From Drosophila persimilis (lineage: Eukaryota; Arthropoda; Insecta; Diptera; Drosophilidae): a stretch of DNA of 64,000 nucleotides. Positions within the stretch are counted from its first letter, which is position 1. Each line of letters begins with the position of its first letter. The DNA lies in the NCBI RefSeq assembly GCF_003286085.1, contig NW_020825294.1:14344501-14408500 (forward strand), read 5' to 3'. The notes below the pieces were generated by a model, which was not told where the DNA came from, searched no databases, and saw only the letters and a list, made by a program, of their open reading frames with translations. Positions 22,948-35,221 of this stretch are shown piece by piece. Position numbers and translations under genes: made by a program.

Positions 22948-23100
22948 AAATGCATGATTTTTCGTGAAAAATCATCACTTATTAAGTGCATGATTTTTCG
23001 GGAAAAATCATCACTTATAAAATGCATGATTTTTCGGCTAAAATCATCGCTTATCATCATAATCATCGCTTATTATAAAATCATCATCATCACGATTTTT
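22948..23100. repeat. 36-bp tandem repeat with an internal palindrome, three to four units
   Basis: Units start TGCATGATTTTTCG at 22951, 22987 and 23023. Each holds GATTTTT...AAAAATC, a 7-bp-arm inverted repeat around CG. Beyond 23060 shorter ATCATC motifs continue to about 23250. No gene is present. Confidence 0.8.
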
Positions 23101-23249
23101 CGGCAATGCTCGATGACAATATCATCGATTATGCCCTAGGACATCTCCATGTTAAAGTAAATAGTTCAGCGGATGGCCGGTCATCAACTATGTCATCGGG
23201 GGTAGTGACGCGGTCATCGACGTGTCAGCAGCTGATTCATCGATGACCC

Positions 23250-23785
23250 GTACTGCAGAGGGGGAAAATAAAGGGGGGGTAGGCGACAACGATTGCAGTA
23301 AACGATAGATGTATGTACATATAACTGTTGTGTCCAAAAAGCGGTTCACATGTATGTCTGTATGTGTCGATATATATGTATTTATGTGTGTTTAGTTATA
23401 TTTATACGATTACTAATAAAATGCATGCAATCAAGCTCTACTACATATATGTATATCATACGTCTGTGCCTAGAATTGAAGGCGATGTGCAATGTTTTCA
23501 GCACAAGACACTTCACAGAGAGATCTGAATGTCTTTGCTCAGCCCTCAATTTTCTGCACAAATACTTCTGATTCCTCTTTTGGATCTTTGAATCCAACTA
23601 CTACTTTCCCGGCTTTATCGCAGGGCAGCCCTCGGCGGTACAGAAATTTGCACAAAATTATTATTGGCGCGACCGACGTAATGATATTACGCAAATTGAT
23701 TGCTGGTTAACGATTATGCTTGCATATACTGCAATTTCTTGTGTCACTGTCACTTATTGTTGTTGCCTATAATTAACTTTACAGT
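23250..23785. other. Unassigned sequence, probably internal part of the neighbouring LTR element
   Basis: AT-rich, with (TATG)n/(TGTA)n-like microsatellite at 23340-23460. Short frames on both strands match nothing I know. As it lies on the internal side of the primer-binding site at 23786-23803, it may be leader or gag sequence of that fossil element. Confidence 0.3.
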
Positions 23786-24166
23786 CCACCCGGGGGCGCC
23801 ATGAAAAATTAGAAGAGTTTTTCTAATGAATTAACCTAAAACTTTGGGTGGCTGTAATTTAATTATTTATTCGGCGGGGCGAAAATGGATACGCTCGATC
23901 TATTTCAATGTTAGCGAACAACTATATTTCCTTCAAAATTCAAAATCTCTTACTCTGGCTAACCTACGGAGGCAAAGCGGGGCGAATTCGTCAAGAGCGA
24001 GAGAGCGAGCTTTTATTGCGCTCCCGCTTTGCCCTAGCCTAACTTACACTAGACTTCATAATTACGACCAAATATACGACCATAGAGGGATGGCTACATT
24101 GAGCCTCAATGTGTGCATGCGGGAGAGACGGAAAACGACATGTCGTCGGGCGCTGCGTAGCCACTG
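23786..24166 (-). mobile_element. Gypsy-type LTR plus primer-binding site (fossil)
   Basis: On the minus strand an LTR of about 360 bp ends TCTAATTTTTCA at 23804, followed at once by TGGCGCCCCCGGGTGGAC, a plausible primer-binding site. An AATAAA lies inside it (minus strand near 24020). A related copy in the opposite orientation is at 33700-33977. No complete coding region is attached; incomplete. Confidence 0.6.
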
Positions 24167-24179
24167 AAAATTGATTTGT

Positions 24180-24483
24180 TCCTTATACGTTTAATAGTGA
24201 GATCTAACAGGAGTGTGGATACCAAATTTTGTGACTCTTGTAACAGTGACATATCACAGAAATCCGGATATAAAATTTCGTTGCATAGCTCTTATAGTCT
24301 TTGGGCACTAGGTGCTGATAGGGACGGACAGACAGACAGGGATCAATCGACTCGTCTATTGATGCTGATCAAGAATATATATCCTTTATGGGGTCGGAAA
24401 CGATTCCTTCTGGACGTTACACACATCCATTTTCACCACAAACCTAATATACCCCAATACTCATTTTGAGTGTCGGGTATAAA
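24180..24483 (+). mobile_element. INE-1/DINE-1 (non-autonomous Helentron relative)
   Basis: The block GGACGGACAGACAGACAGGG, then TCAAGAATATATATCCTTTATGGGGTCGGAAACG and a GTCGGGTATAA end form the conserved 3' part of INE-1/DINE-1 elements, known only from drosophilids and relatives. This is one of the firmest indications of the host genus. It has no coding capacity and would depend on Helentron proteins such as those once encoded at 7-12.4 kb. Confidence 0.85.
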
Positions 24484-24690
24484 AAGCACAAAAATTGTAC
24501 ATTTTGAATTTGAAAGCAAAATATTTTTGTAGATGGTAAGCTGACGCTATAGAGGCTTGGGTCTGAATTAAAAGCTGCACTTATTAGCTTTTCGGAATTG
24601 CAACTTCAAAACAAGCTGTTAAACAATAAGCAAAACATCTGAAAAAAACATTAAAAAAACAGTTTTTAAAAATGTTAAAAAAACCACCTA
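24484..24690. other. AT-rich spacer, nothing recognised
   Basis: About 200 bp of A-rich sequence between the INE-1 end and the Helitron fragment. No ORF, repeat or RNA gene is evident. Confidence 0.5.
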
Positions 24691-25283
24691 ATATATAAAA
24701 ATGAATCGATGAATGTGTTGCCAAGTGCAAATCTACAGAGCAGCTGAACCGATTTCTCGAATTATTTTCATAAAGTATTACTTGATGTACAAGGATGGTT
24801 CTTACGGCGAGAAAAATTTAAAAAAAAATGTCTTCTATAAGGCGGCGGACAACTTTCGACAAAAGAACCCGAAATTCCACGATTCAAATTAATTATCAAA
24901 CAAATCGTACTGCCCATAAACGTATATATAGCAATGAACGTGAAATAATTCGGATAATATGTCTGTAGATATTTAAGATCACAATCGTGTAAGTTCCAGT
25001 AATCCCGATTTTGAAATTAATGAGGAGATTCATAATCAAGCTTTATCAGTGATCGAAGACAAATGCCGTAGTTATTGCACAGGTCACGAATGCCAGCGCC
25101 AAATCGTGGAATGGAACGTGAATATGATCACCAGGAATTAAATTTAGCTGAGAGCGCTGTAAAGGCCTACTTTTTAAAAAATATTCATACAAAAATATTA
25201 AAATCGCGATTTTACAAGTCGTGGTCCGATTTTCTATTTAGCGTAAAGCAAACGCTTGGTGAAGACGAAACAAAAAAATAAAA
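24690..25283 (+). mobile_element. Helitron-superfamily fragment
   Basis: Two clues point to a Helitron relative. At about 24695-24790 a block containing AACCGATTTCTCGAATTATTTTC resembles a motif common in Helitron untranslated sequence. From about 25020 the frame reads HNQALSVIEDKC, and in a second frame MPAPNRGMEREYDHQELNLAE, the linker just before the helicase domain of Helitron proteins. The frame shifts within this short stretch and ends at 25281. It is a remnant without the helicase. Confidence 0.55.
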
Positions 25284-25393
25284 TATCATTAAAATTAGGT
25301 CACACTACGTGAGTAAATAAAAAAGATGCAGAAAATAAGTATGAAGTTTGAATGAAAGCCCTGGGACGGATTTAAGTTCTAATTTTATTATTT

Positions 25394-26238
25394 TGTGATG
25401 GACCTATTTCAGGCTGAGGTAAGCTCAGTCACGTCCAGGGGTCAATCCACAATAAATTTGTAGAAATGGATGGAACCTTATCGTAGAGAGGCGGATCGGG
25501 GCTGGAATGGACGTCGCTCGTCGTGCATACGAAACGGTGTTTTACTTTGATAATTCGACACTTTATTGTAATTCTTAGCAGTTTAAATGAACTTATTTTA
25601 ATTGGTCGCCGATGTTTTCTTGTGAGTTCCGGGTACAACGTCTGTACTCCGAACCGGGTTTCTGCGTAAGTCCCTGGTACACTGTCCGAACTCTGAGCCG
25701 GGTTTCTGCATAAGTTTTTGGTACACCATCTGTACTCTGAGCCGGGTTTCTGCGTAAGTTTCTGGTACACCGTCTGTACTCTGAGCCGGGTTTCTGCGTA
25801 AGTTTTGGTACAAAGACCGTACTGTGAGCCGGATTTCTGCGTAAGTTTGGTACAACGTCCGCACTGTGAGCCGGATTTCTGCGTAAGTTGTTCTTTGGTT
25901 CTCGTCGCCGTCTTTTTATAGGCCCGTATTGCTGGGTTTGTGGGTTTGAAAATGCACTTCCGCGTCGGGGTGCACTTTGCCGTTCTTGGTGATCGTCGCA
26001 GAATTTCGCGGCGTCGACTTTCCTCAGTCGATGAACCCGGAAGACCGCACTTGGCCGATGGCTTGGCCTGGAGTGGGGAAAGTCCGCGTAACCTGATGTC
26101 TTTGGTCATCGTTATGGAGTTGGCGCGTGTTGATCGGTGGTTGCTTGCGGAGAGGGGGCGTTGGTTGCGGGGTGTGATGCGATCCTCTCATTATAAGTCG
26201 GGCGACGGATTGTATCGAAACCTTTTATGTTCGTTACG
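25394..26238 (-). repeat. 3' LTR of element B
   Basis: On the minus strand it starts at 26238 next to a purine tract and ends at 25394 (CCATCACA). It contains six 43-bp repeats (25630-25890) compared with three in the 5' LTR. Confidence 0.88.
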
Positions 26239-26619
26239 CCCTCCCCTTTCTTCCCCGGCGAGAGTTACGAGGACTCGTGGGTCGGGCTCTTGTGGTTTTT
26301 TCTGTGGTCTGCGTTGGGGTTTCCGCGTTCTCTTCGCTTCGTCAGCGGATTTGTGGGGCGCGCGGTCGTGAGCTTTACGTTACATCTCTCGCTGGCGTCA
26401 GCGCTGCACGATTAATTGGTGGTCGCGCGGTTCGCTGCGCTTGCATTCTCGGCGGTATTATGCCATCGGGCTCGTTTTTTGCCGGTGCTGTCTTTTGGCC
26501 GGGTGTCCCGGGTTTTGCGGTGCCGTGGTTGGGGCGTCGGTTTGATGTCTCGTTGCTTTCTTCGTCGATGTCAGCATTCTCGAGTAGGTCAGTGGGTTCT
26601 TCGGCCTCGTGGTCGTGGA

Positions 26620-29600
26620 ACTCTCTCAGGTCGTTGATATTTGCGGTTTTGTGTTTCCGGCTTTCGCAGTGTTGTAATTTGGCGATGTTTGGTGATGGAA
26701 AACTCTTGACCCGGTAGGGACGTCGAACTTCGGGGCTAGCTTCGCGGCAGATCCCTCGGCGGCGTTCGAGAGGTGGTGTTGGCGTAGTAGTACCAGTGAT
26801 CCGACGGCGGGGCGCCATAGTCGCCGGCGGAGGTTGTAATGTCTCCCTTGCTCTTGGCTGGCTCGCTGGATGTTATTCTGGACGATGGCGAATACTTCTT
26901 TCAGCCTCGTCGCTTTGCTGGTGGCCGTCTCTGGCGTACTCCCTGTCCCGGGCGTGACTTCGTCGTAGAGGGCGCCGGGGAGTCGGGGCTCTCTTCCTTG
27001 CAGGAGACGAATAGTTTCGGCACGCCGAAGCTGCTCAGTATTCGTTCTCTGAAGGCTCGTTCGAGGTTTGCTGTTGTCGCTTTCTTGAGGGGTACCAGTT
27101 CGACCCACTTGGAGAAAGTGTCGAAGAATACCAGTAAGATGGTGTTCCCGTGCTGGACCGTGGTAATGGTCCGACGAAGTCGGCACACAGGGGGGCGAAG
27201 GGTTCTTCGGCTTTACGTGTGAGCATCCTGCCCACGGCCTTGCGCTGCGTGGCTTTGAACTTCTGACAGCTTACGCAGCCCTGCACGTACCGTCGTACGT
27301 CTCTGTGTAGTCCTGGCCAGTAGTATCGTTGTGTTGTCCTCAGGATGGTTTTCCGGCTGCCAAGGTGTCCTGCCGTTGGTTCGTCATGGCATTCGCGGAG
27401 TACTCTCGTCCGTATGTCGTATGTGGTCGTCGTCGTCGGCTCCGTGTCCTAGATAGCGGTATAGCTGCCCATTTTCGTGCGTGTAGTCCGGGTTCGTCGT
27501 GGACTTGTTGGATCCTTTGTTTGAGCCAGGTGCATGCTGTGTCGTCTTCCTCGATGCGGGAGAGGGTCTCTAGTGGTTGTCTTGACAGCGCGTCCGCGAC
27601 TACGTTCTGGTTGCCGGCCCGATAATGCAGATCGTATTGGTATTGCTGTAGTTCGAGCGCCCATCTTGCTGCTCTACCGTAAGGGCTCTCGAGGGTATTC
27701 AGCCACTTTAGTGCGAGATGATCAGTTATGACGTCGAATCGGTAGCCTTCGAGATAGCATCGCAGTTTTCGGATCGCCCAGATGACGGCGAGGCATTCCT
27801 TGTCGGTGGCCGAGTAGTTTTCTTCTGCCTTGTTGAGACGTCGACTGACGTATGCCATGACCCGCTCTTTCCCTTCGATCTCTTGGGTGAGGACCGCGCC
27901 TACTCCAAGGTTGCTTGCGTCCGTCTGCAGGGAAAATTTTACGTTAAAGTCTGGGCAGGCAAGTACCGGTGCTGTGGAGAGTAGTGTTTTCAGCTCGTCG
28001 AAGGCGTCTTGTTGCTCTTGGCCCCATGTCTATGCTTTCCCTTTCTTCAGCAACAGTGACATTGGTTGGACGACGGTGGCAAAGTTTGGGACAAATCTGC
28101 AGTACCACCCGGCCATGCCTACGCATTGTCGTAGCTCCTTCAGGTTGGTCGGCGGCCTCAGATCCTTTACGGCTGCGATTTTGTCGGGGTCCGTGGTGAT
28201 ACCTTCTTCGCTGATCATGTGGTCCAAGTATTTTATCCGGCGTTGGAATAAGGCACACTTGTCCGTGTTGACCCGTAGGTTTGCCTTCCGCAGTCGTGCG
28301 AAAACTTCTTTCACGTTGTCCAGGTGTTCCTGGAAGCTTTTCCCGACGATGACGATGTCGCCGAGATATGCGAACGCGAATGGTTCCATTTCTGAGCCGA
28401 TAACGGCGTCGAGGGTCCGTTGAAACGTGGCTCCCGCGGAGTGTAAACCGAAAGGCATTACTTTCCATTGGTATAATCCTCGGCCGGGTATCGTGAATGC
28501 CGTGGCTGGTATCTGCCGTGGTATCTGCCAATACCCGTTTTTCAGGTCCAGGGTCGTGATGAAGTGGGCATTTCGGAGTCGCTCTAGTATGTAGTTGATC
28601 CTGGCTAGCGGGTACGCGTCCGGGATGGAACGCTCGTTTAGCTGCCGATAATCTACACACATGCGCCATCTCCCGTCCTCTTTGCGGACCAGGACGATTG
28701 GCGCGCTGTTCATCGATGATCGGCCGCATGGCTGGATTTTTCGGGTAGTACCGCTGTTTTATGGGTCAGTTGTCCCTCATGACGATGGTGTGTTCCGTCA
28801 GATCCGTCGTCCCTCGGAGGCCCGCGAGTGTTGGCAGTTCCTCGTCTAGAAATTTCCGTATTTTCGGCGCGATGTCGGGCCATGGGTCGGGCCATGGGTC
28901 GGAGATTCGTTCCGAATCGTCCTCGGTTGGGTCGTCGATTCCTGGGTCGCAAGTGTGGTCGGAGTTCTCGGGGAGGATCGTTGTGTCGAATGCGCTTGGT
29001 AGTTCGACTTCGCGAGTGTATTCGCTTATGCTGGCGACGACGGCGGGTGCCTCGATCATGAGTAGGGGGCTCGTGTGTGTCCTAGGGGGTGCTAGCGCGA
29101 CGTTGTACCCAGCGTGATGTACGAACGTGCGGGTCTCGATGGCGATCGTAGCGTTTGACCAACGGCTAGTTTGGGCGATGACGTTCAACGACATGGCTCC
29201 AGGCGTGGTGCTGGGCCGCATGCCGGCGCCGTACGAGGTGTTGCCCGGGAGGCGTTCCATGATGTCTGGGACGATCGATGGTGCGTTGGCTCCAGGTGCG
29301 TCGGGGTTCCGATGGGTGCCTCGTGTGGCAGTGATCGCCATTCCCGGTTCCTGCCTGAGAGGTCGCGGGAGTAGCGGGTCGGTCGGTGTCGTAGGGCGGT
29401 GTCGACGCGTTCGTGGGCCAGGGTGGCGGTCGGAGGTCATACCTCAAGCGCCTGGCTGCTGCGTGGCGGCTGTCGTTGCTGGGGCCGGGTTGTCTTCTGG
29501 AGGGGCATCCTGGGTTCCTTTCCCTTCGTTGGTGGAACCGCTTCGGTGCCCTCGGGAGACCGGATCGCTTTCTTCGTGGCTCTGCTTAGTTTTGGGTTTC

Positions 29601-29990
29601 TCGGAGTGGGCCTGTGGCTGGTGTGCCTCGTCGTGGCCATGGGTTCTGTGTTCCTTGTTCCTTGTGCTCTTGTCTCGTGTCGTGGCGGGGAATTCGTTGG
29701 CGGCGGAGGTCTCGAGTTCGTGGGTCCGGGGGCGTGTACTTGGCTAGCGGTGATCGTCGGCGTGTTTGGGGTGGGGCGCCGGGAGCCTTGAAGGTGGAGG
29801 CGTGTGGCACCACATTGTAGTGTGGTTGCGATGGCGCACAGGAAATCCATCCCTATGATGGCTTGCTCTACCATATTGGGAAGTACCAGGAGTGGCATCT
29901 GTACCTCTTGTTCGTCTAGTTTGACGCGCGCTGGCAAGATCCGAGTTATCTCGCGAGCTGAGCCGTCGGCTAGGCGTATCGGGACGCATG
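26620..29990 (-). other. Element B pol region (protease, RT, RNase H, integrase)
   Basis: Protease tail with LLVLPNMVEQAIIGMDFL (about 29890). RT with SAPIVLVRKEDGRWRMCVDY (about 28700), MPFGLHSAGATFQRTLD and a YLGD box in place of the usual YLDD. RNase H with YSATDKECLAVIWAIRKLRC and NVVADALSRQP (27860-27570). Integrase with GCVSCQKFK and later GREPRLPGALYDE. Order and motifs are Ty3/gypsy. Broken. Confidence 0.85.
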
Positions 29991-29999
29991 CGGTTCGTA

Positions 30000-31560
30000 G
30001 GTCGTTATCGCGGCCGAGTTTGCGGGCGAGGTCGGCGTTGATGAAGCTTGTCGTCCGTGGCTTCCGCGCGCCGTCCTCCGATGGTCACTCTCGCCATTAT
30101 CCGGCCGTCGTGTACTTGTAGCGGGTTTCTTAGTTGGTTGTCTGAGGGAGCGTCGTACCCGGCTGTTCCCGTGTCAGCTGGGGACGCGAGTCGTTTCCCG
30201 ACGGGTCCCGGCGGCAACATCCCACGGTTCGCGTTCCGCGCCTGCCACATTCCCAACAGTAGAGGATCGATGGGTTGATGCAGTCGCGAGAAACATGTCC
30301 AGCTTCTCCGCAGCATCGACAGGCTGCGTGTGGGTTGGCGATGGGGGTGGTGATCATTCTATGTGCCGTTTCCTGCGCTGGAGCGCCGGCCTGGTGCGGC
30401 TTCCTGGCGGGTTCCGAGGTGTTCCAGTGAGGCTTTCGGAATTGGGCCCGATTCGTCCCGCTTTCGTTTTGCACTTGTTGCGCCGTTGGCCGCGTGTACC
30501 TGGGTGGTTGTCGAGGGGGGATGAGGGTCGCCGGTACGTTTCGTTCCTGGATACTCTCGAACTCTGGGCCAACATTGTTAACTACGTCAGACTTCTCAGT
30601 TCGTGCCTTCGCACGTACAGCTGGTACGCCGGTGCATGAGCAACCGGAGCTCGATGACGAAGTCCTTGAACGGTTCGCCCACCGCTTGTTTGCGGTCCCT
30701 GATCTGGTCTTCCAATTACTCGAAGTACCGGGGAGGCAGGAAAAAGGATAGGAATTCTTGGCGGAAATCGGCCCAAGAGGCGCTCTGGAGTCGGCTGTGA
30801 GGAGCTCTGCCATGGCTCGCGGCACGTAGTTCCTGTCTACCCCGTACGAGAGGGCACGCTCTTCCAGTAGTTCGACGAACGACAGTGGGTCGTCCTGCCC
30901 GTCGAACTGGATTCCCCACTTTCGGATCCGTTCCGCCATCTGTGCGGCGTGACTGTAGTAATGACCGTCTGTGGGGCCGTCCCTTCCTGCTGTTGTCAAG
31001 ATCCTTCTCATGGGCGAAGGCATTGGCTCCGGGGGCGGGGGCTTCGGTAGATCTTCGACGGTTATCGATGTCGGTGAGGTGCTGGCTTTGTCCTCCATGA
31101 CTCCTGGGAATTGTAGGCTGAGTTTGGGGTCCGTCTTCCGCTTCTGTGTTGGTGCTGAGGTGTCGGGCTGGGGCGATCTGGCTCGTCCTGGCGATCTGGC
31201 GTACTGCCACTCGAGCTCTGCCAACCTGACCCAGGCGTCGTGCTCGAGGGGCCCGGCGACTAGTTCGGCGAAATTTCTCCGCAAATATTCCACGTTACCC
31301 TCGCGGCTGAATCCGAATTCCTCCGCGAAGGACTCCAGCTCCTCTCGGCGGCGTTTGTGTATCCTGGGCTGTTCCTCTGTATGGGATTCCATCGGTCCGA
31401 TTGTTACTCGAGTGGCTGTTTCGCTGGGCTTGCGCTTTTCCTTCACTAGGGCACTGTGTCGAGCTTCGCGGCTGACGCTTCGAATTTCTTCTCGGGGTGA
31501 CGTCACTGTTCGCGTTTCTCTGTCGCTGTGTCGCGCTTTCGTCTGCTCGTTGCGCCACTC
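30000..31560 (-). other. Element B gag region
   Basis: The N-terminal part has KRRREELESFAEEFGFSREG, a SAP-like helical motif. The C-terminal part has two knuckles, CRCCGEAGHVSRDC and CWECGRRGTRTVGCC. The knuckle pair is shared with elements A (in part), C and F. Broken. Confidence 0.8.
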
Positions 31561-31669
31561 TTGCCGTTGATATTGCGCTAGGTCGGGGTTTTCTTTGGGT
31601 TGTTCTCTTGTGTTATTCTCTAGTGGCCGTGGGGTTTTATTCCACAAACCCTCGCTGACGTTCCCTTGG

Positions 31670-31687
31670 GTCCCTGCTCGGGCGCCA
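31670..31687 (-). other. Primer-binding site of element B (tRNA-Lys type)
   Basis: TGGCGCCCGAGCAGGGAC on the minus strand, identical to the sites of elements A and C. Confidence 0.85.
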
Positions 31688-31689
31688 CT

Positions 31690-32462
31690 TGTGATGGACC
31701 TATTTCAGGCTGAGGTAAGCTCAGTCACGTCCAGGGGTCAATCCACAAGAAATTTGTAGAATTAGATGGAACCTTAAGGGCGGTGGATCGGGGCTAGAGT
31801 GGGCGTCGCTCGTCGTGTATACGAAACGGCGTGCGTGTACTCGGGGTGGGGTAGTGTCGGTGCCTCGGCTAGTTGGAATAAACTTACGCAATTGGGTGTT
31901 ACTTTGATAATTTGACACTTTACTATAAATCTTAGCACTTTAAATGAACTTAGTTTAATTGGACTCCGGTGTTTCTTGTAGGTTCCTGGTACAACGTCTG
32001 TACTCCGAACCAAGTTTCTGCGTAAGTTTTGGTACAACGACCGTACTGTGAGCCGGATTTCTGCGTAAGTTTGGTACAACGTCTGTACTGTGAGCCGGAT
32101 TTCTGCGTAAGTTGTTCTTTGGTTCTCGTCGCCGTCTTTTTATAGGCCCGTATTGCTGGGTTTGTGGGTTTGAAAATGCACTTCCGCGTCGGGGTGCACT
32201 TTGCCGTTCTTGGTGATCGTCGCAGAATTTCGCGGCGTCGACTTTCCTCAGTCGATGAACCCGGAAAACCGCACTTGGCCGATGGCTTGGCCTGGAGTGG
32301 GGAAAGTCCGCGTGCCCTGATGTCTTTGGTCATCGTTATGGAGTTGGCGCATGTTGATCGGTGGTTGCTTGCGGAGAAGGGGCGCTGTTTGCGGGGTGTG
32401 GTGCGATGCTCTCATTATAAGTCGGGGGACGGATTGTATCGAAACCTTTTAGGTTCGTTACA
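31690..32462 (-). repeat. 5' LTR of element B
   Basis: Starts TGTAACGAACC at 32462 on the minus strand and ends CCATCACA at 31690. It has a TATAAAA (32138-32144) about 30 bases before a run of three 43-bp repeats, so the repeats probably lie in the transcribed R region. Confidence 0.88.
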
Positions 32463-32940
32463 ATTTACAAATTAAAAGAGGGGAACAAAATATTGTAATT
32501 ATTTTGTGTGTAACCTTATACAAGTTCTATCTTTTTGCATCTCTAAAAAAAATTTTGCTACAATTCCGAAAAATAAAATCTCTAGAAATCCTGTGGCACA
32601 AGGGAATTTTCGGTTGATGTGGTAAACATATAGAGTCAAATTCTCTAGAGTTTTCTGTGACGCACCCGATTTCGCGTTAAAATCGGTTTACACGCATATG
32701 AGAGCCAATGCGAGAACTCCCAGCCTGAACTAACAGGTCTCAGGGCCAAAGGCCTCTGGGAGCTGTCACACCAAATTCTGTTGGAAATTTATGATGTGAT
32801 ACAACAATACATATACTGTAATGGAAAGTAGCCCAAATCACTAACCATACAGTATATAGATGTGCCAGTTCATACCACGAAAGTGTCTCACACACACTAG
32901 CGCGTTCAGTACCCCAGAGTACTGACGTCTCATTATTAGT
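32463..32940. other. Unassigned AT-rich sequence left of the hAT element
   Basis: No ORF or family recognised. It is the insertion site of element B (ATTT) and left flank of the hAT element, so it may be old intergenic DNA continuing at 35694. Confidence 0.4.
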
Positions 32941-33323
32941 CCTCGGATTTTGCATATTTGCATATTTTTAAAGGATTAAGATAGAAAAATTCTGATGACA
33001 CTAAAGTTCGTTTCATGAAAAGTAGATTTGAAAACGATCTGCATATTTTCATTTTTTTGCATATTTGCATGAATTGCATATGCATGAATGCCAAATATGC
33101 AAAATATGAAAAAAATATATAAAAATTATGCAAAAAATATGCAAAATATGCAAAGTATATGCAAATTCTGCAAAACATATGCAACAATTTCCTATGTTAA
33201 TCAAATCAATGAAAAATTTATAAGCGATTTAGAAGGTAGTATAGGTATTGAAATTTTATTAACTATTTTTTGCTATTAAACTAGATACTTAAAACATACG
33301 ATATAATAAAGGCTTAAAATTTA

Positions 33324-35221
33324 TTAGAAATAATTTGTATTGCAGTAAACAACTAAAATTTTCTCTAAATTATTTATTAAGAGGCTCTGACGTTTCTCTC
33401 CAAAAATCATTTTGTAATCGGAAAAGCTTCTTTCAACGTCATAGGAAGTAATTGGAGCAAATTTATATTTTATTATATTTTCGTTTGTGACTGGTTCGAT
33501 TCCAGACAGATCTTCAGCATTTAGATTTAATACACTATTTATTTTTGAAATGATTTTAAAATCAGGATTTCTTTTCAAAATTGTTTCAAATTTCTTTTTT
33601 AAATCCATTCCAAAATCACCAGTTATGTTATAAACAATATTTTCAGCTTCCTTGAATAAGTCCATTTGTAGCGCCATTTGGCGTATAATAATTGTTATTA
33701 GGATCGTATTTTATGAAGTCTGGTGTAAGTTAGGCTAGGGCAAAGCGGGAGCGCAATAAAAGCTCGCTCTCTGGCTCTTGGCGAATTCGCCCCGCTTTGC
33801 CACCGTAGGTAAGAAGGTAGGCGCAGAAGAAATTGTTTGAATATATGAAGACAAGTCGAGAAAAATCTATGAAAACGAACGCACGCACTCCTTTTTTTTC
33901 GTCGTCGTAAAATACAAATTTGCAGTCACCCAAGTTTTTCGGTCTCTTTATTTTAGAAAAACTATTCTAAATTTTCACCATTGACGTTTCTAATGGTAGC
34001 CCCTTCCCTTCCAATGCTGTTATTATTTCGGCAACTCTCTCGAAGTGGGATTTTATATATATGAATTCTTGATGTAGTTGTGGGTTTTCTACCAGCTCCT
34101 TCGCCAGCTTAATGGATTCAGCATCTTCTCGGTTCAGTGTTTCAAGAACCTAAAATGCAAATTTAGAATCTTTTTATTTATCAAACTAAAATGTTTTTTG
34201 TTCACAAACCTCTTTTATTCCCTCCATGTTGTCTGCATAAAATGATGCCGCCTTCAACCATGTACCCCATCTGGTTATGATCGGTTCTGGCGGTAACTCC
34301 TTATTGAGTATTTGTTTGTAGCGTTGTACTCTGAGCGGAGCTTTTATAAAATATTTTTATATATTTTTTTTCACACAGGATATAAACGAGTTAGCGACAT
34401 GAAACAATGTTTTTACTTTTTCAGCTATTAAATTTAATCCATGTGCTAAACAAGTTATATGTATGAGATTCGGATAAAAAACCTTTAAATTTTTACCAGC
34501 TTTTATCAGTTAAGATAAAACATCATCAGTTAAGAGTAACAAAACTTTTAACTCGTTCACAAATCGAGAAACAGTTGCATTATTTACTTCTTCCAAATGT
34601 TTACAGGACAATAAAAATGAGGATGAAGATTCCTTTTCGCTTAATGTTCCTATAATCAAATTTGCGACATATCGCCCATGCTTATCCGTAGTTTCGTCCA
34701 CTGATATCCAAACGTTTTCGTCTTTTATACTTCGCGAATTTTTTGGATAGATTGTTGGTAGGATTTATCCAAGTAGTTCTTTCTGAGAGTACTCTCATCA
34801 GGAATTTGTTGCCCGGTGTATTTTTCCAGAAAATTATTAAATGTACCATTACTAAGCACATTCCATGGTATATTTGCCGCAATCAACGCTGTGCATAGAT
34901 CCATTTTAAATTCATCGTTTGAATTATCTGAAAAGCTGCTGGACGTGTTGCTGGATGTAGCCGCATTTTCGTTGGATGCTTTGGACCTTCTGTGAAGTGC
35001 AGTAGTAATATGCTGCTGCAATTGAAATTTTTTTTTCGCAAGGAATCTAAAAAATTAAAAGCGTTAGAACGTACGCAAAAGACTGAATATTGAAAATTCA
35101 CCTTTTTGTCACAAGTAGCACAAAGTAAATCGTTTCCAACAACTTTAAAACACTTTTCGGAAAGGCTGTTAAACCATTTTCCTAACAAATTTCTTTTATA
35201 CCTGTTGATTTTCGGCATTTC
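33324..35221 (-). pseudogene. hAT transposase gene with two probable introns
   Basis: From the start MPKINRYKRNLLGKWF near 35221 the protein has a BED zinc finger (CATC ... LQQHITTALH), a catalytic-core block with DETTDKHGRYVANLIIG (about 34690), the family motif ITCLAHGLN (about 34450), RWGTWLKAASFYADN (about 34270), and the C-terminal dimerisation domain SYDVERSFSDYK (about 33440). Two short GT-AG introns fit: 35101-35047 (55 nt), splitting the BED finger, and 34209-34150 (60 nt), after GIKE. Damage: a TAA at 34510-34512, one extra A in a run near 35030, and the inserted LTR. The enzyme would cut and paste the element between its terminal repeats. Confidence 0.8.
33700..33977 (+). mobile_element. 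LTR piece inside the hAT element (fossil)
   Basis: Matches, in opposite orientation, the LTR at 23804-24080 over TATGAAGTCT, TGTAAGTTAGGCTAGGG, GAATTCGCCCCGCTTTGCC and the TTTTCA end. It carries an AATAAA (33756-33761). No primer-binding site or coding part follows, so it looks like a solo or partial LTR. Confidence 0.6.

Larger units (their letters stand above)
25394..32462 (-). mobile_element. Osvaldo/Ulysses-like Ty3/gypsy element B
   Basis: LTRs lie at 25394-26238 (3') and 31690-32462 (5'), flanked by ATTT at 25390-25393 and 32463-32466, a 4-bp duplication typical of Ty3/gypsy. On the minus strand the order is primer-binding site, Gag with double knuckle, protease, reverse transcriptase, RNase H, integrase. 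The LTRs differ visibly, including in the copy number of a 43-bp repeat, so it is older than A and C. Structurally full length but broken (roughly ten breaks). Close relative of A (40.7-47.7 kb). Confidence 0.9.

Noticed and set aside
22948-23100. CRISPR-like array
   Set aside because: Units are contiguous with no unique spacers, and the context is eukaryotic.
23328-23597. Overlapping short ORFs on both strands
   Set aside because: They are generated by TATG/TGTA-type simple sequence and show no family similarity.
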